Below, one piece after another: positions 41,601 through 55,987 of a stretch of DNA of 64,000 nt (position 1 is the first letter of the stretch; each line of letters begins with the position of its first letter). The translations under genes were made by a program, and so were the position numbers. Source of the DNA: Mermis nigrescens. Taxonomy: Eukaryota > Nematoda > Enoplea > Mermithida > Mermithidae. The notes under the pieces are model-generated. The model did not search any database. It was not told the origin of the DNA and saw only the letters and a program-made list of their open reading frames with translations. The stretch covers positions 38,254,447 through 38,318,446 of the forward strand of contig JAVLUZ010000154.1 in NCBI GenBank assembly GCA_036768485.1, given 5' to 3'.

Positions 41601-44600
41601 CTGCGTTTGGACTAAAACCTTATCTCAAATTTTAAGGCCCGTGTCTTGTTGAACTGCTTGTGGTTGCTAGGAAACATTGGATGCATTCTGGTTCAGATCG
41701 ACTTAGATACCTATCGCAATGCTTTGCGCATAAAGTCTTTCATTGCGTATCCTGACCTAGGAAACATTAGTAGATGTTGTACAGCTTTTAAAAATAAGAT
41801 GTCATTGAAGACTCTACCTATAATTTTTCTTAACTTAGGTGGTGAGATGTGTTATATTCTGGACCAACGATTGCAAGCACAAAATGTTCAAAAAGATAAA
41901 GCAGTCCGTGTTATGAACGATATTATTGCTACAATGTTTAACGTGCGGCTGATCGACGATTTATTCCAGGTATTATCGATTGAGCGAGTTTTTTTATAAT
42001 CAAACTTCCTTACTTCTCAGGAAACTTGGTGATTAATTTTTCAATTTAGCATAAATAGCGAAATTTTATCGTATCTTCATTTGGGAATTTTCAAAAATAC
42101 TAATTTTAATTTATTTCGAAATTTGCATCTTAGTAATTTCAGTGACGAATCCAGGTTTTTCACAAGAGGGCGGTACTGGTACAATTCAACTTTTCCCCCA
42201 AATAATCGAAAACAGTATTAAAAACCCACTGTGCATGTATGACATACTGTTTTCCAGTAATTTCTTGTTTGTCTAATTTTGTTCAGAATCATTTCTGATG
42301 CAGCGATTTTTTCCGAAAAATTCAGAAATTTTCAGATATTCTATGTAGGTAGTGCCTAGCCTATGCTACCGAAATTTCACTATGCATATATTATTTTTGA
42401 AATTTGTGAAATTCAGGCTGAAGGGTGTCTTTTTATAAATGAAGTTATGATCAATTGTACTTGGTGGAATAAAAAAGATTTTTAGTAAAGTGAAATTTTC
42501 AGTTTTGCTGTAAAACTGCTGAAATTACTGTATGTTCGTTCCAGAAATCCTAACCAAAGCAGTAAAAGCCTATATGTCAGCGACTTATTTTTGGCGCAAA
42601 AGTATGGCTTCGAGGCCCCAAAGGCTTTAAGGCTGCATTGAAGGTTATGGTTCGAAGCGTACTTTTGGACAAAATCTAATATATTCATTTATTATTTAAA
42701 TCGAATTTATTTTATTACGAAGGGATTTTAAAAAGGGATAATTTCAGGCTCAAGAGCAGTACAATAAAAAAGCAATGCGTGGCATATTTGATAAATTGGC
42801 TCATGTTAGCGTTATGCGTCTTACTGGTCCAAGCATGGACAAGTTGTATGATTTGATGGTGATGGCTGTGAAATATCAAATGCAGGCATGTGTTTCTGCT
42901 AAGGTACGTGGCGCAGTCTAAATTTTTCAACATTGACTGGTAATGATCAGCTCTTTTGTTTATATAACAGCTCAAAATTTTGGGTAAGGATTACTGTTCG
43001 GAGACTTGGCGAAAAACCTTTTACTTTCTTTTGTCAAAAATGACGCGAAAGGTAATCTTTTTCCCAAAGTCGGTGGGATAGAAGGCGGGGTAAAAAATTT
43101 CAATTCATGGGAAAATGAGTAACAGCTGACCATGGGTGGCCGATGCCGACAAGCCCCTTTGCTACTTAGATATCAATAAACCTCAGAATAATTTGAATGC
43201 GAATCTGGCGCGGAATTAGAAGGGGCGGCCGCTCCCTAAAAAGTTGGGCGCAATTGAGAAAAATGTGCAATTTTTGATGATTAGCCTTTTTTAATCACAA
43301 TTCTTCAAACTTTTCCGGCGCTTCGCAACGACTAGTATTCATCAATAACATTCACTGACTTTCTTGGCGCTATAGAAACTTAATTTTTTGTCAGAAGAGC
43401 AACTTACGTTTAGAACAAGGATTTTCAGTCCTTACAATAATTTTCCGATTACTAATTCGGTGCTTTGTGCTGATTTTTGCAAACGTTTTGCGTAGAAAAA
43501 ACCTTCGAAAATTTATAACTTTTTTGGATCACTCCAGATACTGCCTATCGAAAGACGACAAAAACCGCTACTTCATGCATAATAGACTAATTTTAGGGAC
43601 AATTTTTAAGACTTTTAGGAATATTTGAGGTTCCGCCCCCTGTAAGAAAATCTGGTATCCGCGACTGATGTAAATATGTCACTAAATTATCCTGATTTGC
43701 AGATAAAAGTGTCTTAACACTTGCATCAAAATTTTTGTTCGCAATTTTGCTTCGTTTCATTTTGTTTTGTTGTTCTAATTGTTGATTTCCCCTTTTGAGA
43801 GTCAAGACAAGACTAGATGAACGTTAGGATAATCGAAATCTAATCTCAAGTATCTAAACCCGAATTTCTTATTAGTGTGCTCGTGAAAAATTACGAAAAA
43901 GGGCAAAAACAGGCGTTTCGTAAGTTAGAATTTGAAGCGATATCAAAACCTTTCCGAAAAGCTCAGAAGATAAGTCGTGTTTTTATCCTATGATTCTAAG
44001 TTGCATAGGATGCTCCATACTCAGAATCATGAAAGTAGTAATATTAATCTGAATCTAATTATTAAATAGGAGTAGCACGAATACTATATGAAAATTATTC
44101 ATGAGTATTACGAAATCAAAGTGAGCACTTTCTTGCTGACGTGCAACATTACCAGAATCTGAATGCGGTTCCTAACGAAAACTAAAAAATCTGCAGCTCA
44201 AATTAGAGTAAATAAGCTTTCTTTAGCAAATATCCGTTTTTGTAGTAAAAAACATCGCAATTTTTAGATTTTTCAAAGAGTGCAACCTTAGAAGAACATA
44301 TGCTTCTCGATGTCATTCATCATTACTCTAGCTATACTTAGGACCGAAGTACCGGCGCGTTAGAAAATGTTATGAAACAATTTATAGTAGTTTTAACTAC
44401 TCACTGCCTTTCAGTAAATATGAATAGAATTTTTAAAGTAAGATGATGTGTATCAGTCAAAACACAGAGTGATGGAGTAGAGGTCACATCACAATTTAAG
44501 GATTGACTGCTAAATTTTGAGCGGTAGATCTACAAAAAAATCGACAGACCCCGGAGTTGAATTTTTTTGGCATGTCTTTTGGGATTTTGCCAGTTTTACA

Positions 44601-47600
44601 TCATTCAGAGCCCCCAGAATTCGTTCGCTGCCCCTTTGACGATATAGCTTCAAAAACGTGAAAAGCGTGTTAAAGCGAACTTTAACGTCACATGTAGTTA
44701 GCTCATCATCCCAATATCCAGTCGAATCTCGTGATTTAACCGATGCCGCAATAGTTAAAAATCATTTATCAGATAAAATGGATCGTTGATTATAAGAGTA
44801 ACGTCAGATTCGCACAATTTAACGTGATTGTTGCTCACTCTCTAAATATAAAATTATTCTTAAAGGATCCGCTAATCGTCGTTATGAACCATTTGGATGG
44901 AGTTCGCAAATACGTCCAATCTTCACCTAATGTACAAGCTCAAATCGACTATGCCTATAAACTATTGCGGAATACGTACTTCCATATGACACCTTATGAG
45001 CTACACTTGGTTCGCAGGAGCTCGTTAAATTTTTTTCAGGACTCGCGCATCAAGATCAGCGTTTTAATCAAAGAAAAATTGCAGAATGATGATGGAAGAT
45101 TTACGAGTAGGTATCTGAAATTAATGGATATTCACTTATATTATTAGCTAAACTTGGCGAAACAATTTAGAGGCTAGTCTGCTTCAAGAACCACAGAATT
45201 GAAAAAGATGTTAAATTTTATATCATATAAATCTAGTTTTAATAAGGGACCGGAAATGAAATAATTAATTCAACTCTTTTCTGCCTCTTATTCTTATGAT
45301 AATCTCTAATGTTCGAGCAAAGACATAGGGGGAAGAATAGTATCGTATCCTCTTATTCCCTTTCTATGGTTGAAGCAGAAGTTAATGACTGATTTTTTTG
45401 TAGTTTTGGATCTTCGCAAATGAATTTTCACGCAAATATCCATCTAGCGTATGAAAGCAAATTAATCTAAAGAAAAAAAGATTATAATGGAGAGGAAACT
45501 CTATTTCATGATTTGTAAAGAAAAAGTATATACCTTAGGGCATAGTTTCCCGGTCGAAAAATCAGGTGGGTGAAATCCCTAAATTTGGGACCACTAAATT
45601 TAAAGTTCTAGCCTTTTTGCACGTCAAATATGGAAAACGATCAGAATATCAACAAAATAAAAATCTTTCAATGTGGAAAACTGCTATTTAGTACTTTTTA
45701 TTTAATTTTGACTCGTTTCGTCACTTTTAAAAGTGAAAACACAAAAATTCAGCAAAAATGTTGACTTTCAGATCATTTTAACTTCATTCTGGGCATTATA
45801 TGGGTAAATGAAATAGAAATATACTAGTCGGCGCGAAGCGCTAAAATTTTATTACATCTTTGCTACTTTCGTTCCCAAAACTCATGCAGATAAATAATTT
45901 GACACCTCAAAATCGTCTGTCAGTGATTGGAGTTTTGGACCCTGAGGTAGGGCTTATGCCCCCTCACCACCCCCAATGGGAATGTGTGCCTTAGGACCAT
46001 TTTTGTCACATGCGTCACAGGTTCTACTCGCCAAATTGTACCATTTGGTGGTTCAATTCCCGGTACCATAAAATATTACGCACGTGGAAAAGTGTCAAAC
46101 GTGGTGCATTTTGACCCACAAACAAGAATCACGGGCGAATTGATTAAATATGTAGAAACGCAAAACGACCTAAATCTTGAGAAGACATGTCGGCAAAGTA
46201 AACGGGGAAGCAAACTTGGTACTAACATGTACCAAAGTCAGCGAGGACCAGAGGGTCGATTTGATTCGATCTGGAACCGCGGAAGCTCTGGAATCAATAG
46301 CAGCCAAACCGATTCCGGAGCCGAACAAGAGCTGAATTTACTACGTCATTTGCTAATAAATGACTCTGATTCCCAAGGTTAGCATCTTCGGCTGCTTGTG
46401 TAACAAGGACTGACTACAAATGTGATAAAGTTTCTGCATAAGAATCACAAATTCGAATTAAGAGCAATATTTGCATAAGCCTTTGAAAGATCACTTCACC
46501 TCTTAATTTTCTACGGACCGTCATTAATTATTTTCTCAGCCATATTGAGGCTTGTGTTCATGCTGTTGTGTCTATGATTATTTAGCATTGAAAGTTTATT
46601 CTGCAAAATTATACTGACTTTCTTTCAGTTTTCTCGTTTCCATGGTTGGCTTGCTCCTATGTTAAAGATTTCCGGTACTGGTCTATAACACTTACAACTT
46701 CAATAGTGTAATTTTTGTCACTCAGTCACAGAGAATGAATCAGTAAGAAAATTTTATATGCGACAATAACGAGAAGGTGCAAAGGACCCTAACATCGCTT
46801 GCTTACTAATTTTGTAATAATCTTCAATATTTTAATGTTCGATTACAATTTTGTATTCATCCCCACGATCTATAAGTTTGCTTTAATGCCGCAAAAACAC
46901 TATAAAATGCTTAAAATTTCACACGAAGCGAAAGTAAATGTGCCACTCATCTTGCTATCAAGTGCACGAATTGAGTAAAATTTGCTCTTCCGAAAAAGCG
47001 GTATAAAATTGCTGCAATCGTCAAAACATAAAGCAGTGCAGGATTTCGAGCAAAATGAACGTATACAAAATGTCTAGTACGATAAACTAAGCATGCAAAT
47101 GAAGCATGAGTCGCGATCAAACATGGGCAGCAGCCTAATTTTGGGAGGGGGTTTAAAACCGGCAAAAATTCCAAAAAAAACATGTCTAAAATTCAATTCT
47201 GGGGGTTTATTGATTTTGGGGAGTTTATTGATTTTGGGGGTATAAGATTCTTGGGGTTCAAACCCCGAACCCAACACACCAATATGTGATGGCGATAAAT
47301 TATTGCACATATGATATTAGACTGACCCTCAAGCATTATATTGGTAGACAAATAAACTTTAAAGGTTTTGAAGCGAATATATTTTTAAAGTAATGCATGA
47401 TTAGCTGCGTATTTTTCAAGGATATTAAAATTTATTGATATGCCACTTCCGAAACAAGGTGCATATGTATCTGACTCGATTTCTACTACTCTTTCTAGAA
47501 GTATGTGCGCTCGTTTTTTGAAAATCACTTATTTAGACGACTTTTCGCTGGACATATTTGGCGATACTGATACCGAATACTACAAAAGTAGTTCAACGAG

Positions 47601-50600
47601 TGACGACAACAAAAATGTGGTGGATCAGGTGGAGAAGAATATAATTAAGATAGACGCTTCGCAAAAAAGCGACCGAGTTTCTGCAGCACAGCAATTGGTA
47701 GCCAACTTGAAGCTAACTGATGAAAATCAGTCGGATATAACAAAAAAATCAGTCGGGCAAGACATGCTCGATTTGATGGACAGCTAAAAATGCGAAGTGT
47801 TCTATGTAATAATTTAATAGCTTTTGTTATAATTAAACATGAAGGAGAAGGTGAAACTTGTAAATTCTAATGCTCTTGACACACATCTTATGTGGTGAAC
47901 TTTTTATGTCAATATATTCTAAGAATTAGGATTCGGATTGAGTTGTACCCTGTATCCTAAAAAGCGCATAAACATGTTCCAGTTACTTTAAATTCGAAAA
48001 AGATTACTCTTTGATAAACAGTAATATAGGAATGAAATCTAATACACTGAAGCGGGCTACGTGTTAAATGCAAATGTCTATTAATTTCAATCAATTAAAT
48101 CGGTAATTCCGTCCAAGAGCATCATAATTTTTACTCCTGATTACATACAAGTACATTCACTTTTTCCTGCAGGCCATTTAAATACTTAGATGCACTAAAG
48201 TTAACCAGCTGACGGTTTATCAATGAAATTGCGAACTTTGGTTTAAGTTGAAGTCTAGTGACAGTGATCGGTCAGTGAGTACAGTCGGTAATAGCAGCAA
48301 AAACTAACCCTACAAATATCTCACATAAAGAAAAGTAGACCGTGTTTCATGAGATGAATCGCCAAAAATCCAGTAGAAAAAAGGACAAAACAAATATGTT
48401 TTTCGCACAAATAAAATGGGAGATTTTTCATGCTGCTTCCTATCAGGGTTGTTTGTCTAGTTTAAGATAAGCAAGTGATAGCGTAGTGTTGCTAGAGCAC
48501 ATTCATAGCAACTTCTAGCAGACGTTTTTACGTTTCACGTTCATCGTTTTCCATCGTATTTAGAAAAAGTTCTATGAGCCCATCAGAAAAGCAAGGCTCA
48601 CCGCAGTTACAATACTGTGCGGATCGATGCAGCCCTCGTGATCCGGATTTCAAATTCTCTCTAGGGAGGACGCACTCCCTAACAGGTCTCATTTACCGAG
48701 TCGTGAAATCGAAAATTATTTGAGAATATGCGAATTTTTCAAAATACTCCATCATTTATTCAGGAAAGATTGTAAACTTATTTCTCACAAGTAGAAGTTT
48801 TTGCAGTAATGCTTGGGAAGAAAGATATTTGTAAAAATTCATGTTGCAGCTATTCTTGTCTTCAAAAACGACATTTGTTGAAAAAATAAGTGTTATATTT
48901 TGCTAGCAAAGTTATGCATAGAAAAGCTTAAGTTTTATGAAAACTACAACTTTACGTCGTCCAGAAAGATTGTTGAAAGAATGGGAATGCATAAGAAGAA
49001 TATTCATTCTGTTTATCGATAATTAAAATCGCACTTCAACAACGAACACATTGCATCAAATACCTGCAAAAAGCAAGTCCCATTCTCGATATCTTCTCTG
49101 ACTGTAGCCTTATAAGTTGATTTATCAAACTTAGGCTCGTAATCATTAAATCCCAACACGTCAATCAATACTCTGGCGTGTGAAATGAGTGGATTTTGGC
49201 CTTGATCTGTTGCGCTGACGATGAGCTCAAAATTAGAAGTGAGTTCGCACTCGAGCAACTGCCCCCTTTTTCCGTTCGCCACTGATATGAAACCCGTGAA
49301 ACGTTCGATTTCGAACATCTGATCTTCAGAGAGTGTCGGTCGAATCGAACTTCGGTTAAAAAAGTAGCGAATCTCGGCATTCATTCCCTCATCGACATCG
49401 ATTGCTGTTACTTTTGATATTAAAGTACCCGGAGTGGCATTTTTCTGCGTAATAAAAGCGATCCTAATTTTCAATCAGCATGATTTCGACTCCCTTTTTT
49501 GTTCTTCAAATTAATATCAAAAACTAAAATCAGAATCAATTCTTAAAACGTAGAAATATAAAAATAAAAATTTTCTGAAAACAACAAGCAAACCGGTAAA
49601 ACCTTATCGATATTGATATTTATTCAATATATCAAAATCAAATGAGTAACAAGATACCGTTCGTTTGTAATTTCAAAAAAGCAAGTAATTTAATTTGCCT
49701 ATAGTCTGTTTAACACAAGTTTGGGCAGAAATTTTACAAATATGTCAGACAATAAGCTGACAGATTGCGATTATAGCATTGATTTGATATATAATTATCG
49801 TAATCCGTCGGCATACTTTCGAAAAATTCTTAAAATTTATGCCTAAACTTATGTGCAACAGGTTATTTTTATTTTTTCATAGAATTCAATTTTTTTCACA
49901 TTTTCTAAAAATAGTTTTCATATAATTCTTGAGTAAAGTCCATACCTGCACAGCATGGGAATTCTGGGGGAGGTGAAATTTTACAGTGCCTTTTTCGGGT
50001 CCAAAAATGGTGGATGCCAAGCATTGGCACCACACCTGGGCGTGGGGAGTTTGGGGGTATGCACCCCCCCCCCCGAGAAACCAAAATACTCCCCAAGATT
50101 CAATTTTTGAAATTTTTTCCGTTTTTTTCGCAATTTTTTGATGCCAATGAATAGTGCTCGATTAGAAACGTCGAAAAATTGTGTTTTTTCGCCATGCAAC
50201 CATTTTTAGGGCCATTCTTTGACCTTTGAAATGTCTTGCGTCCCCCCAGAATTTTCTTGTTGCCCACGTATGATTGGCACCAACCAAATTCTGGGAGTCC
50301 GATGGGGCAAAATTGCACCCTAATTCAATTCTGGGGGTTTATCGATTTGGTGAAGTGCGATAGATTCTCGGGGTGGAGGGTCCAACCCCAGACCTCGATG
50401 CCCTTGTGTAGTGGGTAAGCGTCAAAAACATCGTTCGAAAAAAATCGAAGAAATCGAATTAATTGAACAAAATATAGTCAAAAAATTAGTGTATGGCGCT
50501 AAGCACTGAAAATTTGAGATTTTGAGCAAATAGTTAAAATCAGTGTTTTTTTGGTACAAGGTCCCTTTGTACATGTACAAAGATGGTCCCCAAAATTCTT

Positions 50601-53600
50601 TGTACATGTTGTACATACAAATTTTCATGTACTTTAATATAGTACATTAGCGATTTCAATGTGGTAAAACAGAGTTTCTCGACCGTTGGTAGTGTATTTC
50701 AGCTAATTTCTGCGCTTCTGATGCCAAAAATTACTGAAAATTGTCTCAAAACAGCGCAAAGCGCCGAAAAATTTAACATTTTTCTATTTTAAAAGCAAAT
50801 TCTACCATTATAAAGATATACAGGGCAGACAATTATTCATTTCGGCGTGGAGCGCCGAAAATTTCTGAAAATTTTAGACCTTCTTACAGTTTTTGTCTTC
50901 CCAAAAATCTTTGTACATGTACAAAAACGGTCTCGTAAAATCTCTGTACATCGGGAAAAATCTTTGCCGAATACTAAAAAACCGTGGCTCAAATTATGGT
51001 TGATTTGTTTATCATATATGCATATTCTGGGGCGTCAGCAGCTAGGAAACAGGAGCAAAGAGCCGCTTGCTTCAAATTCGCTCTCGTAGTAGTTGATCAT
51101 TAACATCGTATGTATTCTCGAGGCCGTAATGACAAAATTGTATCCCTGAATTCTTCTCTATAATCATTTCTGCCATATTTAACGAGTATCGTTATCAAGT
51201 TATATTTTAAAACTAAACCAAGAAAGCCAAGTAAACCTATGATTTGCGATCACTAAAAATTTTCTGACTTAAATATTATGAGTAACTGCGAAATAAACGT
51301 GGTATCTAGAATATTTTTCCTTCGTCCCGTAAGAACGAAGGAAAAATATTCCTGTAGGAATATAGCGGAAAAGGCTAAAAACGAATAAAAGTCACAACTT
51401 TCTTGCAAAAGTACTAGAAATCGGCTGGAAACTGTCGAATAAAGGTAGTTTTAACGCTATTCTATTAAGCGCCTATGTTACCTACCCTTAAAGTCGTGCT
51501 GTACACTTCGCTACTGAAGCGGGGTGCATTATCATTTATATCCGTAACGAAGATCCGTAGTTGACGACTAACACGCTTTTTATTCCATTCTGGCCTAGGT
51601 CCATCTGGAACAAATGTGGCATTAATTGTATAATTAGCTTGTTTTTCTCGGTCTAATGGCCCATCCAATACGAGAAAAGCAACCTGATTCGATGAATCTG
51701 TAACGATCCTAAATGGGCCACCATCGCCTTCACTAGAGATGCTAAAATTCTTAATCAAATAATGCGCAAGTGTTGCAGTTTGAAAATTCGAACTCGCCAG
51801 TCGATCGCTTGATTTCTCTGGATTTCTGTCCGGCAGAAACAGTTTGGCAACCACGGTGCCCAAAGGAGCATCTTCGGATACGGTTCCGGAAGTGCTTTCG
51901 TGGCTTGAAAGCGGAACTTGAAAAACTACGTGCAAATCGTCGACTTCAGAGCGCTCATGAGCTTAACAGAAACTTTTAAAGCATATACGGAGGAGGAGAA
52001 ATATCTATTCATTCTGTAACTGTCAAGCGCGCGAAATTTTTCATGCGAAAAAATAAGTGATAAAAAGAATCAGCTTCTAGAGTAAGGAAAACATTTCGAT
52101 CTAGCGAATTAATTGATTGCACAAAAGACGAAAATTGAGACACTTAGTCTGAAAGTCTAAAAGTCACTTTCTGTAAGACTCGTATCGAGGTTGGACGAGT
52201 CAGCACCATACGTGGGCAGCAAGAAAATTCTGGGGGGGTGCAAGATTTTTTTGAAGGTCGAAAAATGGCCTTAAAAATGGTGGTATGGCGATAAAAACAC
52301 CATTTTTCGACGTTTCTCATCAAGCACTATCCATTGGCATCAAAAAATTGCGAAAAAAACGAAAAAAATTTTCAAAAATAGAATTATGGGGGTTATTTTG
52401 ATTTCTGGGGGGGTATTTAGGTTTCTAGGGGGGTGCATACCCCCCAAACCCCCCACGCCCAGGTGTGGTCCAGCACCCCTAATTTTAACATATATTATGT
52501 AATTTTTGACGCTGAGTTTAATAGGGCAAAGCATTTTTCATGTGAACTAATATTCGTTGTATAAAATATCAAAAATCACCGCTTGTGTCAAATTTTACAG
52601 GGTCTAATGTTTTTCATCATAACTCAGGATCAACGCGATCAAATTCCATAACTCTTTTTTATTTGAGAAATGAATAATTTTTGCATTCTGTGAAATTCAT
52701 TTTTTAAACTAACAGTATTCCTTCAATATTTCTTGATATTCTTAGAAACATAAAACATCATTAATTTTGACTTTAATTTTTCCGACAATTTCTAATATAG
52801 CGCATATACCATATGCGGGCCCTCTTTTTAATATTATAATATTTTATAGCTTATCACTAGAGGCTTCTATAATGAAAAAATTTCAAAAATGAAAAGAACG
52901 CTTTGTTAGAAATAGACGTTTGAATGGAACATTGTATGCTAAGAAATGGCTGAAATTTGACGAATTAGCCTCAGAATGTCACAACATTTTACCATTAGTA
53001 AATTTAAGCGATCTTTTATACTGCATCGTGAAGCTCCTGTTATCAGAGGCTCATGCATTACATGAAAAATTCATATTTAAAAATGACCACTTCTTAAGTA
53101 ACAGACTGTAAACGGGAACATGATGTGCTGAAAAATTATGAAATTTGTGTGATTTTCATAGAAATTTTTCTATTTTTGTTCGTAGGTACTTTTAAACATT
53201 TGGTGGGTGACTTGTTGTTGAGGTAGGTATAACTCACAGACGTTAAGGAAGTTAATGAGCTTAAAATTGTCAAATTTGAAATAATTCCGATTTAAAATGA
53301 CAAAATTTTTTCTTATCCTTTTCTTCTTTAAGAAGTATGCAAGAATTTATTTCAGTCATTAAAAAACATTGTACTGACAGCTAAATTTTTGACTTACTGC
53401 TCAAAATATAGTAATTTAGTTCTCGAATTTGTCTCAATGACTAACAAATTTTATTAGAGAAAAGAAAAAACCGAGCGATTTTTGGTTGAAACTAATCAAA
53501 TTAAAAATTTATCAGTAAATTACGTTTCTTTCAAATGTCTATTTCTCTGAAAATTGCACTAAAATGCATCAATAACGTGTCAAAGTGATACATGGACAAC

Positions 53601-55462
53601 CAAAAAATTATTGGGGTCCGATGGGGCAGAATCGAGAAAAATAGCACCGATAATTCAATTCTATGCGGTCTATCGAATTTGAGTTGAAGAGTCCGCCATA
53701 TTCTCGAGGGGTCCAGCCAGACCATACATGTACAGCATGGGAATTCCGGAGGGGAAGGGCGGAATCAGGCCCGAAAAATTTTCAAACAGTGCTTTTTTGG
53801 GCTAGAGAACTTTGGGTACACGTCAAAAACACTGTTCGGACAACGCTAGTTCTTTTAAGAACATGAAAACATTTTTAAAAATTTAATTAAATTTTGAAAA
53901 AATCGAGGAAATTGAACAAAGCAAAGTCAAAAAATATGTATATGGCGCGAAACGCCGAAAATTTGATACTTCTGAGCCAAAAATGAGCTAAAAACGCTCG
54001 AAAAAAGCACACTTTTTACAATTCTTTTACAAAATCATCAATTCTGGGGTGTCGCAGCCATTTTGCAGGGCCAAACTCCGCCCCCCCCCAAAAAAAACAC
54101 GTAGAGTCCAGACCCTCACGCCCATGTATGGTCTTAGCGCAAACGATTACCCAAATGTATAAAGTTACCAGAAAAACAGATTGACGTGTTGACTCAAAAT
54201 TCTTTCAATATGATAATTTTGAAGTTTTTCCACGTTTCTTCTTTTTTCCTCAAGGATTCTCCGATAACACTTAATAAGGTGCTGAAGTGTAAATGACAAC
54301 CAACTAACCAATTTATATCAAAGGACTTTAATACAAGAAAATATCTTGACACTTTCAAGATTGTCTAATTATGATCATGCCTCAGCACACCACGTTCTCT
54401 TTAACTATGTGTAACTCAGGAAGCGGTCCTTTGATTTCAGAAAAAATTTTTTATATAAAGTTCCTAATAATTTTTGACAACATGTTACATTGTGGACTGC
54501 GGCTCACATTTTCTTAAAAATTGATAAGAAAATATCTTGACATTACATTACATCAAAATCTCACAAATTTCATTGCGCGAATAAGCCTCTGATAGCAATC
54601 AACTACACGATGCAATGTAAAAGATTGTCCACATTTAATAAGGGTAAAATGCTGTGACATACTGAGGCCAATTTGTCAATTTTCAACCATCTCTTAGCAT
54701 ACCATGTTCCTTTCAAACATCTACTGTTTAGAAAAGTAATCTTATTTTTTAATTTTTTCGTCATAGAAGCCTCTAGTGATAAGCTAGAAAGTATTATAAT
54801 ATGAACGAGACGAGGGCCTGCATATGGTGTATGCACTATATCGGAAATTAGCGAAAAAATTTAAGTCGCAATTGTTGATGTTTTATGTTTCTAATAATAA
54901 AAAATATTGAAAAGATACTGTAAGTTCAAATTAATTTTATTAAATGTGGAAATTATTCATCTTTCAAATAAAAAATAATTATTGAATTTGATTACGGTGA
55001 ACTTGACTTATGATGAAAAATGATAGACCCTAACATATTTGACAAAATCAGTCATTTGTGTTACTTTACACTAACTTTAAACAACGATTATTCGTTTTCA
55101 AGATAATGATTTACACCATTAAACTCAGCGTCAAAAAATGAATAATATAGTTAAAATCAGGGGCAATTATTTTTTAACTTGTCCAAGCTCATTACGTGGC
55201 CAGGCTGAATCTTGCAGAAAGCGACTTTTAAAAAACTAGCAGTGTCGACAAGTAATGATGAATTAACCTTAATTAAAGCTGCATTAAGAGAAAACACGCA
55301 GAAAATGCATCTGATTTTTGACGAACAGCATATACATCACTATAATATATAATAATAATAATAATAATAATAATTTTTATTATTATTTTTATTATTATTA
55401 ATTATTTTTATTATTACTATTGGTGTTGTTATTGTTATTATTATTATTGTTATTGTTATTGC

Positions 55463-55516
<54 letters not shown>

Positions 55517-55927
55517 TATTAATATTATCATTATTATTATTACTACTACTATTATTATTATTATTGCTACTGTTACAATATTTTTATCTGCATTATTACT
55601 ATTTTTATTATTATCACTATCATCATTATTCTGTTATTATCATTAACATTAATTATCATCTTATTCTTCTTATTATTATTAGCATTTATATTAGATTACT
55701 ATCATTGTCATTTGATATCATTCTTATTTAATATCGATTCTTACTATTAGTGCTATTCTGTTATTGCGATAATGGTAATAAAATAATAATAATAATATTA
55801 GTATCCACAATATGATTAATAATAGAAATATTGCTTGCCACATTAATGACATCAACATTAATTTAAAATTGAGAGAGCGCTATTCACTAATAGCGAATAA
55901 GAATAATTATCATTTATAATTATGATA

Positions 55928-55987
<60 letters not shown>

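Noticed and set aside
41646..41798. Upstream in-frame extension of OSCP1
   Set aside because: The family N-terminus is [17 protein letters not shown], matching the ATG at 41799. The upstream residues match nothing.
55340..55731. Poly-leucine and poly-isoleucine frames
   Set aside because: Translations of the TTA/TAA microsatellite. The 63.7-kb edge gives the same artefact.
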